DNA of 64,000 nt from Candidatus Enterococcus murrayae. GTDB lineage: Bacteria; Bacillota; Bacilli; Lactobacillales; Enterococcaceae. Below are positions 1 through 9,494 of this stretch, one piece after another; position 1 is the first letter of the stretch, and each line of letters starts with the position of its first letter. Made by a program: the position numbers and the translations under genes. The DNA is taken from the NCBI RefSeq assembly GCF_017315985.1, contig NZ_JAFLVR010000002.1, positions 23,627-87,626 of the forward strand. The letters are read 5' to 3'. The notes under the pieces were generated by a model. That model did no database searches. It was not told the DNA's origin and saw nothing but the letters and a program-made list of their open reading frames with translations.

Positions 1-131
1 AAGCTGAAGCCAAGGAAATAATGCGGAAAAACGGAAAAGAAAATGTTCCGATCCGGAACCACGTAGAAGCACAGCAGATTGTTAATGAGAACCGGAAACG
101 CGAGATTCAAAAAAGAGCGGCAAATAAATAA
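1..131 (+). CDS. C-terminal end of an upstream gene (possibly zapA), partial
   Basis: An open frame enters from the left edge and ends with TAA at 129-131, giving 42 charged residues (ends ...QKRAANK). It stops 13 bases before cvpA and is probably in the same operon. In related Firmicutes the gene in front of cvpA and mutS2 is often zapA, an FtsZ-ring stabiliser. The visible tail is too short and low-complexity to confirm this, so the identity rests only on position. Confidence 0.5.
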   Translation, partial: AEAKEIMRKNGKENVPIRNHVEAQQIVNENRKREIQKRAANK

Positions 132-143
132 GTGAGGGATACT

Positions 144-692
144 ATGTTAACATTGGTAATTTTATTTGCATTACTGCTATCTTTTTATGTTGGCTATCGA
201 AGAGGCTTGGCTTATCAAATAGTATTTTCGGTTGGATATCTGCTGTCATTTATTGTTGCACGAATGTTTTATCAGCAGTTAGGGTCGCATTTGGATTTAT
301 TTGTGCCATATCCATCCGTCACCAGCGAATCAAAGATGGTATATTATTCTGTGGAACAAGCTTTCAATTTAGATAAAGCTTTTTATGCAGGAGTTGCGTT
401 TGTGATGATTTTGCTCGCGGGCTGGTTGTTGACACATCTAATCGTGATCTTCTTTAAAGATTTGTTGTTTAAGGTGATCATTCCTCAATATGACGGAATT
501 GTGGCTGGAGTCTTACAACTGTTTGTTTGCTATGTGTTCATTTTCTTGATTTTGAAGCTTGTCAGTTTCGTACCGATGGCATTGATTCAAAATCAATTAG
601 AAGGCAGTTGGTATGCCCGTTTTATGATTGAGCACTCATTATTTTTGAGCTCTCAGTTTGATAGCTTGTGGGTGACAAAAATTATTGGATAA
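144..692 (+). CDS. cvpA: CvpA family membrane protein
   Basis: This is a hydrophobic protein of 182 residues with about four membrane spans and the opening of CvpA-family proteins (MLTLVI..., then YRRGLAYQ...). CvpA proteins are inner-membrane proteins first linked to colicin V production and widely conserved beside mutS2; their molecular role is still poorly defined. I chose ATG 144 because GAGGGA lies about six bases upstream; an in-frame GTG at 132 is less likely. mutS2 begins 61 bases downstream, with only a weak imperfect hairpin in the gap, so the two are probably co-transcribed. Confidence 0.85.
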   Translation: MLTLVILFALLLSFYVGYRRGLAYQIVFSVGYLLSFIVARMFYQQLGSHLDLFVPYPSVTSESKMVYYSVEQAFNLDKAFYAGVAFVMILLAGWLLTHLIVIFFKDLLFKVIIPQYDGIVAGVLQLFVCYVFIFLILKLVSFVPMALIQNQLEGSWYARFMIEHSLFLSSQFDSLWVTKIIG

Positions 693-753
693 AGAAAAAA
701 ACCGGGACGCTGTTTGACAGGTTTCGGTTTATTTATGTATAGAAGGTGAAAAT

Positions 754-3114
754 ATGAATGAGCGCATTCTAAAAACATTAGAGTTTGAACAAGTAAAAAA
801 AATGATTCAACAATATTTAACAACTGAACAAGGGGAAGAAGAAATTCGTCAATTGGCTCCTTCTAGTGATGAAGAAACAGTTCAAGCCTGGCTAGATGAG
901 ACAGAAGATGGAATGAAGGTGCAGCGTTTACGCGGAGGACTGCCGATTCCTAAATTAAACAATATCAAACCACACATGAAGCGAATTGAAATTGGTGCGA
1001 ACCTTAACGGGTTAGAGTTGGCAGAGGTTTCTCGTGTGCTATCAACAACAAGTGAGCTAGTTCGATTTATTGATGATTTAAAGGATAGCGAGTTAGAATT
1101 TCTACGCATATACTTTTGGGAAGATCAATTGACGACATTGCCAGAATTAAGCGGGAAGTTGAGACGTTCTGTAGAGGAAGATGGGCGCATACGGGATGAA
1201 GCATCACCAGAACTACGTACGATCCGCAGTCAAATTCGCCGCAGTGAACAAACGATTCGTGAGCAGTTAGACGGATTGATTCGTGGAAAAAATGCAAAAT
1301 ATTTGAGTGATAGTTTGATTACTATGAGAAACGATCGTTACGTAATCCCTGTAAAACAGGAGTACCGTGGGATTTTTGGCGGAGTCGTACACGATCAGAG
1401 TGCTTCGGGTCAGACCTTGTTTATGGAGCCAAAGCAAATTGTGGAGTTAAATAATCGATTGCGGCAACAACAGATTGCTGAAAGAACGGAAATCGAACGT
1501 ATATTAGCTGAATTATCGGCTGAATTAGTTGCACCTAGAAAAGACATTTTACACAATGCGTATGTATTGGGACGTTTTGACTTGATGAACGCAAAGGCTC
1601 GCTTTGCCAAAGCGTTGAAAGCAGTTGTGCCAACGATCAATCAACAGAACCATGTGTTCTTTAAGCAAGCACGGCATCCACTGTTGGATCAAGAAAAGGC
1701 TGTTGCTAATGATATTATGATCGGCCAGGACTTTCAGGCTGTTGTGATTACCGGACCGAACACTGGGGGAAAAACGATTTCCTTAAAAACGCTTGGTCTT
1801 TTACAATTGATGGGACAGTCGGGCTTACCATTACCTGTAAATGAAGATAGTGAGATGGGCATTTTTACAGAAGTATTTGCTGATATTGGTGATGAGCAGT
1901 CCATCGAGCAAAGCTTATCGACATTTTCTTCTCACATGACCAATATTGTTTCAATATTAGATAAAATCGATGAACATAGTCTAGTGTTGTTTGACGAATT
2001 AGGTGCAGGGACAGATCCGCAAGAAGGTGCTGCGTTAGCGATTGCGATCTTGGATGCAGTTGGTGCGAAATCTTCTTATGTGATGGCTACGACGCATTAT
2101 CCTGAATTGAAGATTTATGGCTATAATCGTTCGAACACGATCAATGCAAGCATGGAGTTTGATGTCGATACATTAAGTCCGACTTATCGATTATTGATTG
2201 GGGTACCTGGGCGAAGCAATGCTTTTGAAATTTCTCGTCGACTTGGTCTAGATCCGATGGTGATTGAGAGTGCGAAGCTTATCATTGATGAAGAAAGTCA
2301 GGATTTGAATGAGATGATCTCTGATTTAGAAAATCAACGTAAAGCTACGGAGACTGAGTACCTTGAGATTCGCCATTATGTGGATGAATCTGAAAAGCTC
2401 TATCGCGATTTAAAAAATGCATATTCCTATTTCTTTGATGAACGTGAGAAAGAAATGGATAAAGCCCGTAAAGAGGCCAATAGAATCGTCAGCGAAGCGG
2501 AAGAAAATGCTGAAAAAATTATTAAAGATATCCGCAAAATGCAATTAGAAGGTCAAGGAAGTATAAAGGAACACCAATTGATTGGAGCAAAGACACAATT
2601 AGCGGATTTAAAACAAGATGAACATTTGAAAAAAAATAAGATTCTGCAAAAAGCTAAGGCAAAAAAACAGTTTAAGCCAAATGATGAGGTTATTGTAGAA
2701 ACTTATGGACAAAGGGGCACTTTAATTCAAAAGACCGGTGAGAACGAGTGGCAGGTCCAATTGGGTATTTTAAAAATGGCCGTTTCTGAAGATGATATGG
2801 TATTGACTACGCCTGTTGAAGAACCGGAGCAACGCGTGATAACAGGAGTGCAACGAGGAGCTAGCACTCGTGTGAAACCAGAATTGGACTTGCGTGGGAA
2901 GCGTTATGAAGAAGCACTTGCTGAGGTGGATCAGTACATTGATGCAGCACTTTTAGCAAATTTTGCTCAGGTAAGAATCATCCATGGAAAAGGAACGGGT
3001 GCGTTACGTAAAGGAATTACTGACTATCTTAAAAATAATCGAAATGTTCAAAGCTTTGAGTTTGCTCCTGCAAATCAAGGCGGTAGTGGGGCTACGGTGG
3101 TAACTTTTAAATAG
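754..3114 (+). CDS. mutS2: Endonuclease MutS2
   Basis: A 786-residue MutS2 homologue, full length for the family. The MutS-type ATPase core has a Walker A motif GPNTGGKT near residue 333 and a Walker B region (LVLFDELGAGTDP) near 413. A long coiled coil follows (about 510-630). The C-terminal Smr nuclease domain starts at the DLRGKRYEEA motif near residue 711 and contains IIHGKGTGAL. MutS2 proteins act in the cytoplasm on branched DNA and suppress recombination; in Bacillus they also rescue collided ribosomes through the Smr domain. An RBS (GAAGGTG) precedes ATG 754. Confidence 0.97.
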   Translation: MNERILKTLEFEQVKKMIQQYLTTEQGEEEIRQLAPSSDEETVQAWLDETEDGMKVQRLRGGLPIPKLNNIKPHMKRIEIGANLNGLELAEVSRVLSTTSELVRFIDDLKDSELEFLRIYFWEDQLTTLPELSGKLRRSVEEDGRIRDEASPELRTIRSQIRRSEQTIREQLDGLIRGKNAKYLSDSLITMRNDRYVIPVKQEYRGIFGGVVHDQSASGQTLFMEPKQIVELNNRLRQQQIAERTEIERILAELSAELVAPRKDILHNAYVLGRFDLMNAKARFAKALKAVVPTINQQNHVFFKQARHPLLDQEKAVANDIMIGQDFQAVVITGPNTGGKTISLKTLGLLQLMGQSGLPLPVNEDSEMGIFTEVFADIGDEQSIEQSLSTFSSHMTNIVSILDKIDEHSLVLFDELGAGTDPQEGAALAIAILDAVGAKSSYVMATTHYPELKIYGYNRSNTINASMEFDVDTLSPTYRLLIGVPGRSNAFEISRRLGLDPMVIESAKLIIDEESQDLNEMISDLENQRKATETEYLEIRHYVDESEKLYRDLKNAYSYFFDEREKEMDKARKEANRIVSEAEENAEKIIKDIRKMQLEGQGSIKEHQLIGAKTQLADLKQDEHLKKNKILQKAKAKKQFKPNDEVIVETYGQRGTLIQKTGENEWQVQLGILKMAVSEDDMVLTTPVEEPEQRVITGVQRGASTRVKPELDLRGKRYEEALAEVDQYIDAALLANFAQVRIIHGKGTGALRKGITDYLKNNRNVQSFEFAPANQGGSGATVVTFK

Positions 3115-3156
3115 TTTACAAGTGTAAGCAGAAAGCTAGCGCAGAAAATGTGACCG

Positions 3157-3165
3157 TGATATACT
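3157..3165 (+). promoter_or_regulatory. Extended -10 promoter of trxA (candidate)
   Basis: The sequence TGATATACT is an extended -10 element (TG-N-TATACT) 64 bases before the trxA start. No convincing -35 box is seen 17 bases upstream, which is typical of extended -10 promoters. It would give thioredoxin its own transcript apart from mutS2. Confidence 0.45.
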
Positions 3166-3228
3166 ACTTTTAGTAAGAAAAAAGGATGCGGATTTTAAAG
3201 TATCCGGTTTATTATAGGAGGAATTCAA

Positions 3229-3543
3229 ATGGCACAAGTAGTCACTGATAAAACGTTTAACGAAGAAACAGATAATGGACTTGTTTTGATCGATTTTTGG
3301 GCAACGTGGTGTGGTCCTTGTCGTATGCAGGCACCAATCTTAGAACAATTATCCGAAGAATATGATGAAGATGAATTCAGAGTTGTAAAAATGGACGTTG
3401 ATGAAAATCCAGAGACTCCAGCATCATTCGGTATTATGAGTATCCCAACACTTGTTTTGAAAAAAGATGGACAAGTTGTTGATAAAGTGATTGGTGTTCA
3501 TACTAAGGATCAATTAAAGGAGCTTATCCAAGCTCACATGTAA
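3229..3543 (+). CDS. trxA: Thioredoxin
   Basis: A 104-residue thioredoxin with the redox-active WCGPC motif (Cys28, Cys31) and the cis-proline loop (MSIPT). It reduces protein disulfides in the cytoplasm and is recycled by thioredoxin reductase. The RBS AGGAGG lies just upstream of ATG 3229. A strong terminator follows at once, so it is likely monocistronic or the end of the mutS2 transcript. Acidic patches (EEYDEDEF) are normal for Firmicute thioredoxins. Confidence 0.98.
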   Translation: MAQVVTDKTFNEETDNGLVLIDFWATWCGPCRMQAPILEQLSEEYDEDEFRVVKMDVDENPETPASFGIMSIPTLVLKKDGQVVDKVIGVHTKDQLKELIQAHM

Positions 3544-3550
3544 GAAGATG

Positions 3551-3576
3551 AGCTGGACTTTATGTCCAGCTTTTTT
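3551..3576 (+). terminator. Rho-independent terminator after trxA
   Basis: The stem AGCTGGAC / GTCCAGCT has a short loop and is followed by a T-run, eight bases after the trxA stop codon. Confidence 0.9.
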
Positions 3577-3709
3577 AAGTGTGACAATTTTACTAGGGTA
3601 AGCTGCTGAGTCCGAGACAAAAAAATTGCTCAGTATAAATAGCTTTTCAGTGGAATTGCAGATATAATAAACTACTATATTAGGAGATAGCTGTGAAGGG
3701 AAGCCACTT

Positions 3710-5485
3710 ATGAACGAACGAATCAGAAACAAATTAGCGCTTTTACCAGATCAACCGGGCTGCTATCTGATGAAAGATAAAAATGGCACGATTATTTATG
3801 TGGGGAAGGCAAAAATATTAAAAAATCGAGTCCGCTCATATTTTACCGGCAGTCATAACACTAAGACTGAACGATTAGTAAGTGAAATCGTGGATTTTGA
3901 GTATATCGTGACAGAATCTAACATTGAGGCGTTGCTGCTTGAGATTAATTTGATTAAAAAAAATGATCCAAAGTATAACATCATGTTGAAGGATGATAAG
4001 ACCTATCCATTTTTAAAAATTACGAATGAAAAATATCCTCGCCTGATGATTACGCGCAAAGTTTTAAAAGATAAAGCCCATTACTTTGGTCCGTATCCTG
4101 ACGTGAATGCTGCTAATGAGACTAAAAAACTATTGGATCGGTTGTTTCCGTTGCGAAAATGTAAACCATCGCAAAAAACGCCTTGTCTTTATTATCATTT
4201 AGGACAGTGTTTGTGTCCCTATGCTTTTCATGTGGATCCACAGGTTTATAAGGATATGGTAGAAGAAATCAAGAGCTTCTTGAATGGTGGACATACTGAA
4301 ATTCAAGATCAATTAAAGGAAAAAATGAATCAAGCGGCTGCGGATATGGAATTTGAAAAAGCAGCTGAATACCGAGATCAAATCAAAGCGATCGGAACAG
4401 TGATGACCAAACAAAAAATGACTAATACTGATTTAGTTGATCGTGATATTTTTGGGTATGCAACTGATAAAGGTTGGATGTGCGTCCAAGTCTTTTTTGT
4501 CCGCCAAGGAAAATTGATTGAGCGAGATGTCTCAATGTTTCCATTTTACAATGATGCTGAGGAAGATTTTCTTACTTATATTGGTCAATTTTACCAAGAA
4601 AATGAACATTTCATTCCCAAGGAAGTATTGATTCCCGATAATATTGATAAGCCAAGTGTAGAAGCCATGTTAGCGACGAAGGTTTTACAACCACAACGCG
4701 GTGATAAGAAAAAACTTGTGAAATTAGCAGGGAAAAATGCACAAGTAGCATTGAATGAAAAATTTGATTTAATTGGTCGCAGTGAAGCTCGAACGATCGG
4801 GGCAGTAGAAAAATTAGGTGATGCGATGAATATTCCAGCGCCGATCCGAATTGAAGCATTTGATAACTCTAATATTATGGGGACTGATCCGGTTTCTGCA
4901 ATGGTAGTTTTCATTGATGGAAAGCCTGCTAAAAAAGAATACCGCAAGTATAAAATAAAGACAGTGAAAGGCCCAGATGACTATGCTTCGATGCGAGAAG
5001 TGATCTATCGTCGTTATTCTCGTGTGTTAAAAGAAGGATTACCATTCCCAGACTTAATTGTGATTGACGGGGGAAAAGGACAGGTCGATGTTGCCAAGGA
5101 TGTATTAGCGAATCAGTTAGGGATCGACATTCCGATTGCTGGTCTGGCAAAAGACGACAAGCATAAAACCAGTGAGCTGCTTTTTGGACCAGAACTGACG
5201 GTTGTTCCTTTGGAGCGTAACTCTCAAGAATTTTTCTTACTTCAACGAATTCAAGATGAGGTCCATCGTTTTGCCATTACCTTCCATCGACAATTACGAA
5301 GTAAAAATAGTTTTGCTTCGAAATTGGATAATATTGATGGGTTAGGACCAAAACGGAAAAAAATGCTGTTAAAGGAGTTTAAATCCTTAAAGAATATTCA
5401 AGCAGCATCAATAGAGGAGTTACAAAAGGTCGGATTACCAAAAGTAGTCGCTGAGAATACGTATCATCAACTACAAAAAAAATAA
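3710..5485 (+). CDS. uvrC: Excinuclease ABC subunit C
   Basis: A 591-residue UvrC of normal length. The N-terminal GIY-YIG nuclease domain (PGCYLM...IIYVGKAK, residues about 14-90) makes the 3' incision. A UvrB-binding UVR motif follows near 200-235 ([13 protein letters not shown]), then the RNase H-like 5'-incision domain ([10 protein letters not shown] and the VIDGGKGQ region), and a C-terminal helix-hairpin-helix ([14 protein letters not shown]). It cuts damaged DNA with UvrAB in nucleotide excision repair. Its stop codon is followed directly by a long palindrome that could terminate it. Confidence 0.97.
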   Translation: MNERIRNKLALLPDQPGCYLMKDKNGTIIYVGKAKILKNRVRSYFTGSHNTKTERLVSEIVDFEYIVTESNIEALLLEINLIKKNDPKYNIMLKDDKTYPFLKITNEKYPRLMITRKVLKDKAHYFGPYPDVNAANETKKLLDRLFPLRKCKPSQKTPCLYYHLGQCLCPYAFHVDPQVYKDMVEEIKSFLNGGHTEIQDQLKEKMNQAAADMEFEKAAEYRDQIKAIGTVMTKQKMTNTDLVDRDIFGYATDKGWMCVQVFFVRQGKLIERDVSMFPFYNDAEEDFLTYIGQFYQENEHFIPKEVLIPDNIDKPSVEAMLATKVLQPQRGDKKKLVKLAGKNAQVALNEKFDLIGRSEARTIGAVEKLGDAMNIPAPIRIEAFDNSNIMGTDPVSAMVVFIDGKPAKKEYRKYKIKTVKGPDDYASMREVIYRRYSRVLKEGLPFPDLIVIDGGKGQVDVAKDVLANQLGIDIPIAGLAKDDKHKTSELLFGPELTVVPLERNSQEFFLLQRIQDEVHRFAITFHRQLRSKNSFASKLDNIDGLGPKRKKMLLKEFKSLKNIQAASIEELQKVGLPKVVAENTYHQLQKK

Positions 5486-5486
5486 T

Positions 5487-5532
5487 GTATAGCACCCTTT
5501 ACATTTAATGTAAAGGGTGCTATACTTTTTTT
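5487..5532 (+). terminator. 18-bp palindrome with T-run after uvrC
   Basis: The arms GTATAGCACCCTTTACAT (5487-5504) and their exact complement (5508-5525) enclose a three-base loop and run into seven Ts. It would end uvrC transcription. The same bases form the promoter of the next operon, so it may also be an operator (see the next entry). Confidence 0.75.
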
Positions 5533-5556
5533 GTAAGATGTAAAGGGAACTATACA
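5498..5556 (+). promoter_or_regulatory. Promoter and putative operator of the XRE/ABC operon
   Basis: TTTACA (5498-5503), a 17-base spacer and TATACT (5521-5526) make a near-consensus sigma-A promoter lying inside the perfect palindrome at 5487-5525. A third, variant half-site ATGTAAAGGGNNCTATAC lies at 5539-5555, just before the RBS of the XRE gene. Three related half-sites over the promoter suggest autoregulation by the XRE protein encoded at 5573. The promoter match is seen directly; the operator role is inferred. Confidence 0.7.
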
Positions 5557-5572
5557 TTGAAGGAGTGATTGT

Positions 5573-5779
5573 TTGGAAAATCGAATTCAGATGCTCCGAA
5601 AAGAGCGGAAGCTGACCCAGAGTGATCTTGCATTAGAATTGGAGGTTACAAGACAAACAATTATTTCGCTAGAAAATGGACGGTACAATGCTTCCTTGAT
5701 TCTGGCGCATAAAATTGCACGTTATTTTGATCGATCGATTGAGGATGTATTCATTTTTGATGAGGAGGATGGGGAATAA
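5573..5779 (+). CDS. Small XRE-family transcriptional regulator
   Basis: A 68-residue protein that is little more than a Cro/CI-type helix-turn-helix (residues about 5-58; LTQSDLALELEVTRQTIISLENGRYNAS). Small regulators of this type (YozG-like) usually repress the membrane-protein and ABC genes beside them. The start is TTG 5573, with GAAGGAG eight bases upstream. Its stop overlaps the next ATG by one base (TAATG), so translation is coupled. It probably binds the repeats over its own promoter. Confidence 0.88.
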   Translation: MENRIQMLRKERKLTQSDLALELEVTRQTIISLENGRYNASLILAHKIARYFDRSIEDVFIFDEEDGE

Positions 5780-6243
5780 TGAAAGAGTTATCGAAAGCTG
5801 ATCGTGAATACCAAGAAAAACTGAAAAAAAAGAACAGATTTTATCTAATAGCAATTATTTTTATGTTGACCTGTTCAGGTATACTTCTCATTGGAGTAAA
5901 TAACTATGATTTGAAAATCAATGCCCATGCTATCGGCTTCTTGATGGGGATGTTCATGACATCTTCTGTGATACTTACTATTTATATTTTTAGGAACCGA
6001 CGGATAATGGAGGATCTAGATAAATTAAAACGGTACCGAATTATTCACACAGACGAACGGAATATTGAGATCATCTCAAGAGCGTTATATATAACTACCT
6101 ACGTGATGCTGTTTGTATTTGTCCTTTTAGCCATGATTGGTAGCTTTGTATCACGACCACTAATGTATACAGCAAGTGGCTTGATTTATGTGTTTTTAAT
6201 CAGTTATCTGATTTGTTACTTTTATTTTAGAAAGAAATTATAG
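5779..6243 (+). CDS. Four-TM membrane protein, DUF2178-like
   Basis: A 154-residue membrane protein with a charged N-terminus, two spans near residues 22-42 and 50-70, a cytoplasmic loop carrying the TDERNIEI motif, and two more spans near 105-150. DUF2178-type proteins share a DER..I motif and often pair with small XRE regulators; their function is unknown. It lies between the regulator and an ABC exporter, and is translationally coupled to the regulator, so it may sense or assist in the same stress response. Confidence 0.7.
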   Translation: MKELSKADREYQEKLKKKNRFYLIAIIFMLTCSGILLIGVNNYDLKINAHAIGFLMGMFMTSSVILTIYIFRNRRIMEDLDKLKRYRIIHTDERNIEIISRALYITTYVMLFVFVLLAMIGSFVSRPLMYTASGLIYVFLISYLICYFYFRKKL

Positions 6244-6254
6244 GGAGTGAGAAA

Positions 6255-7154
6255 ATGTTACAGGTTAAAAATTTGAGTAAAAGTTTTGGATCGTATAAAG
6301 CATTGAATGAGATGAATTTTACGATTGAAGACGGAAAAATTTTAGGATTGATTGGTCAAAATGGTGCAGGAAAAACGACGACTTTTCGTTTGATTTTAGA
6401 TTTTTTATCAAAAGATTCTGGTACTGTTTCATGGAATGGTCACCCATTATCTGGAAAGGATTATAATACAATCGGTTATTTACCAGAGGAGCGCGGCTTG
6501 TATCCAAAGGTAACTATTGAAAATCAATTGTTGTTCTTTGCTTCATTAAGAGGGAAAAACAAGCAAGAAATTGCACCAAAAATTGATGAATGGATGGAAA
6601 AGTTTCAAGTTAAAGGGAAAAAAACAGACAAAGTAAAATCCTTATCGAAGGGAAACCAACAGAAAGTCCAGTTGATTTCCACTTTGATTCATGAGCCTAA
6701 ATTAGTTATTTTAGACGAACCTTTCAGCGGCTTGGATCCGGTTAATGCTGAATTATTAAAAAACGGCATTATTGAATTGAAAGAAAAGGGGTCCTGTGTC
6801 ATTTTCTCTAGCCATAATATGGATAATGTTGAAAAGATCTGTGATCACTTGATCATGTTGCGAAATGGTGAAACCGTTCTAAATGGTAAGGTTCATGAAA
6901 TTCGAGAATCGTTCGGTCGCAGTAAGTTGTATTTAGAATCGCACTTAACAAAAGAAGAAGTAGAAGCTTTTGCTGGTGTACATTCGGTGATTCAAAAAGA
7001 AGACGGAAGCTTTGACATCACGTTAGATAATCCAGATGCAGGACAAGCGATTTTTGCTCAAGCGACAAAAGATGGGTATATTCCGATGTTTAATCAACAA
7101 CCTCCGACGCTAGAAGAAATCTTTAAATGGAAAGCAGGTGCTGCAAGTGAGTAA
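6255..7154 (+). CDS. ABC exporter ATP-binding protein (NatA/YhaQ-like)
   Basis: A 299-residue ATPase with Walker A GQNGAGKTT (near residue 35), the signature-region variant LSKGNQQKVQ, Walker B LVILDEPFSGLDP and an H-loop in SSHNMD. A C-terminal extension of the DUF4162 kind (about 215-295) is typical of NatA/YhaQ-type exporters. It pairs with the permease at 7147, which it overlaps by eight bases. The substrate is unknown; relatives export Na+, drugs or peptides. Confidence 0.9.
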   Translation: MLQVKNLSKSFGSYKALNEMNFTIEDGKILGLIGQNGAGKTTTFRLILDFLSKDSGTVSWNGHPLSGKDYNTIGYLPEERGLYPKVTIENQLLFFASLRGKNKQEIAPKIDEWMEKFQVKGKKTDKVKSLSKGNQQKVQLISTLIHEPKLVILDEPFSGLDPVNAELLKNGIIELKEKGSCVIFSSHNMDNVEKICDHLIMLRNGETVLNGKVHEIRESFGRSKLYLESHLTKEEVEAFAGVHSVIQKEDGSFDITLDNPDAGQAIFAQATKDGYIPMFNQQPPTLEEIFKWKAGAASE

Positions 7155-8406
7155 AATGGGAATTATTATCAAAGACGTATATAAGAAAAATGTGAAGTCG
7201 ACGGCATTTTTAATAATGATCCTGGCACCATTCTTGCTTATGGGAATTTTCTACTTATCACAACACTTCTTTGGTGATGCAAATGATATTAATAAAATTG
7301 GAATCGTCAGTGATCAACCGGCGGTAGCAGAACAGCTGGCTAAAACAAAGAATAAGGATTATAGCTTTAAAGTAGTTACGAGTAATAAAAAAGCTCAAAA
7401 GCAATTAGAGGACAAAAAGATCGATGCTTATCTTGATCTGAAGATGAGTAAGGATCAAGTATCGGGGAAATTATACAGCAAAGCTTCTTTAGGAACGTCA
7501 ACCGAAACGCAATTGCAGCAAATCTTAAGTTCAATGCAAGCAAGTGCTAGAGCCAGTCAATTGAACTTAACTACTGCTGAAGTTCAAAAGGTCATGGAGC
7601 CTGCAAAATTTGAATCAACAAAAGTAACTTTTGAGAATGGAAAGATGCAAAGTGATGGCGGTGATTCTGGCACTCAATTCGTCTTAAGCTTTTTGACAAC
7701 GATTATTATGTTCGTGTTCATTATCAGCTACTCATCAATCATTGCCCAAGAGATCGCTTCAGAAAAAGGTACGCGAATTATGGAAGTACTGCTTTCCAGT
7801 ATGAAAGCTAAGACCCACTATTATGGCAAGTTATTAGGGGTTTTGTTAGTTGCATTAACGCAATTATTGATTTATGGTGTCGCTTTAGTTTTTGGTTATC
7901 GTCAATTTAAAGATATGGCTATGGTGAAGGATATTATCAATAATGTGTCTATCAAATCAATTTTAGGCACTGGGGCAATAACAATTGTTGCGTTTATGTT
8001 AGTTGGACTATTTTTATATGCAGTGCTTTCAGCATTATGTGGTTCTCTCGTAAGTAAACCAGAAGACACGGCAAAAGCGATTCAACCTGTGATGTATCTT
8101 TCGATGATCGGCTACATGTTAGGACTGATTTTAGGAACCTCTGATCCGACTAATGTCATCATCAAAGTGACTTCATATATTCCATTCTTATCTTCCTATA
8201 GCATGCCATTGCGATTAGCATCGGGAACGGCAGCAATGTCCAGCGCCTTTGTGTCACTAGGGATATTGGTATTGTTCACAATTGTCTTAACACTTTTCTC
8301 GGCACAACTGTATAAATCCAACGTATTAGTATATAGCGAAGGCGGGACTCTGAGCGCCTTAAAACAATCGATCTCTATCATGAGAAATGATCGTAAAAGG
8401 AAATAG
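7147..8406 (+). CDS. ABC exporter permease (NatB/YhaP-like)
   Basis: A permease of about 419 residues of the ABC-2 type: one N-terminal span (LIMILAPFLLMGIFYL), a long extracellular segment (about 40-180), then five C-terminal spans. The motif SEKGTRIMEVLLSSMKAKTHYYGK is typical of NatB/YhaP proteins. I prefer GTG 7147 (MSKMGIIIKDVYKKN...), which fits the family opening and sits behind AGGTG; GTG 7138 is an alternative. It works with the ATPase encoded upstream. Confidence 0.9.
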   Translation: MSKMGIIIKDVYKKNVKSTAFLIMILAPFLLMGIFYLSQHFFGDANDINKIGIVSDQPAVAEQLAKTKNKDYSFKVVTSNKKAQKQLEDKKIDAYLDLKMSKDQVSGKLYSKASLGTSTETQLQQILSSMQASARASQLNLTTAEVQKVMEPAKFESTKVTFENGKMQSDGGDSGTQFVLSFLTTIIMFVFIISYSSIIAQEIASEKGTRIMEVLLSSMKAKTHYYGKLLGVLLVALTQLLIYGVALVFGYRQFKDMAMVKDIINNVSIKSILGTGAITIVAFMLVGLFLYAVLSALCGSLVSKPEDTAKAIQPVMYLSMIGYMLGLILGTSDPTNVIIKVTSYIPFLSSYSMPLRLASGTAAMSSAFVSLGILVLFTIVLTLFSAQLYKSNVLVYSEGGTLSALKQSISIMRNDRKRK

Positions 8407-8478
8407 ACAAATCAGTTGACCGCAACATCAAAGTCTCTCACAATAGAGTTGTAACACAAACTATAAGGAGGAGATTTG

Positions 8479-9294
8479 ATGGACAAAATGAAACAATTAG
8501 CAAATGGTATCGAAATGCCTCGGTTAGGTTTAGGTGTTTGGCGAGTGGAAGAAAATGATGCAACGGCTTCTGTTAAATGGGCGATCAAAGAAGGCTATCA
8601 GTTAATCGATACTGCAGCAATATACAAAAATGAAAAAGGTGTAGGCGAAGGAATTCGTCAATCTGGAGTTAAGCGCGAAGATTTATTTATTACCACTAAG
8701 CTTTGGAATGCAGATCAGGGATACGAGTCTGCTCATGAAGCATTCAATGATAGTTTAAACCGTTTAGGATTAGATTATGTAGATCTATATTTGATTCACT
8801 GGCCAGTAGCAGGAAAGTTTAATGACTCTTGGCGGGCAATGGAAGAAATCTATGAAAGTGGTCGTGCGAAAGCGATCGGTGTATCGAATTTCCATCAACA
8901 TCACATCGAAGAACTGATGACGACAGCGAAAATCAAACCAATGCTTAATCAAATAGAATTACATCCTACTTTGACACAGGTTGAGTTACGTGAATACTTG
9001 GCCAAAGAAAATATTGCTGTCGAAGCTTGGTCACCGTTAGGACAAGGAAAGATTTTACAACATCCTACACTTATTGAGATTGGGAAAAAGCACAATAAAT
9101 CAGCAGCACAGGTAATTATTCGTTGGCATTTGCAAAACGACATCATAGTGATTCCAAAATCTGTTCATGAGGAACGGATCAAGGAAAATGTTGACGTATT
9201 TGATTTTGAATTGACTGATGAAGAGCTTAAGCAGATTGATGGATTGAATATCAATGAACGCTTGGGAGCAGATCCGGATCATTTCGATTTTTAA
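8479..9294 (+). CDS. Aldo/keto reductase
   Basis: A 271-residue aldo/keto reductase of the plant/bacterial 2,5-diketo-gluconate reductase type. The catalytic tetrad is visible: Asp in LIDTAAIY, Tyr in AAIYKNE, Lys in ITTKLWN and His in YLIHWPV. The NADPH-binding loop near the C-terminus (IPKSVHEERIKEN) is present. It reduces aldehydes or ketones in the cytoplasm; the physiological substrate is unknown. ATG 8479 has AGGAGGAG upstream, and the unit is closed by a terminator. Confidence 0.93.
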   Translation: MDKMKQLANGIEMPRLGLGVWRVEENDATASVKWAIKEGYQLIDTAAIYKNEKGVGEGIRQSGVKREDLFITTKLWNADQGYESAHEAFNDSLNRLGLDYVDLYLIHWPVAGKFNDSWRAMEEIYESGRAKAIGVSNFHQHHIEELMTTAKIKPMLNQIELHPTLTQVELREYLAKENIAVEAWSPLGQGKILQHPTLIEIGKKHNKSAAQVIIRWHLQNDIIVIPKSVHEERIKENVDVFDFELTDEELKQIDGLNINERLGADPDHFDF

Positions 9295-9325
9295 TGAATG
9301 ATCAATTATATGGTATAAATCATGA

Positions 9326-9369
9326 GCATGAAGTAGATACTTTTTCGTATCTGCTTCATGCTTCTTTTA
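9326..9369 (+). terminator. Terminator after the aldo/keto reductase
   Basis: The 15-base arms GCATGAAGTAGATAC and GTATCTGCTTCATGC are separated by a T-rich loop and followed by CTTCTTTT. Only one pair departs from Watson-Crick geometry. Confidence 0.85.
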
Positions 9370-9494
9370 TTAATTTTGTAAGTTTGAAAAAGGAAAATTT
9401 TGTATTTGTCAAAAGTATAAAAAAATTTTTTTAAATGAAAAAGAGTTTGTGAATTAATTTTATGATAAAATGGCAAGAAAAAGGGAGGGATTTG

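Noticed and set aside
693..753. Imperfect hairpin between cvpA and mutS2 as a terminator
   Set aside because: The stem is broken by internal loops and the T-run is weak; co-transcription is more likely.
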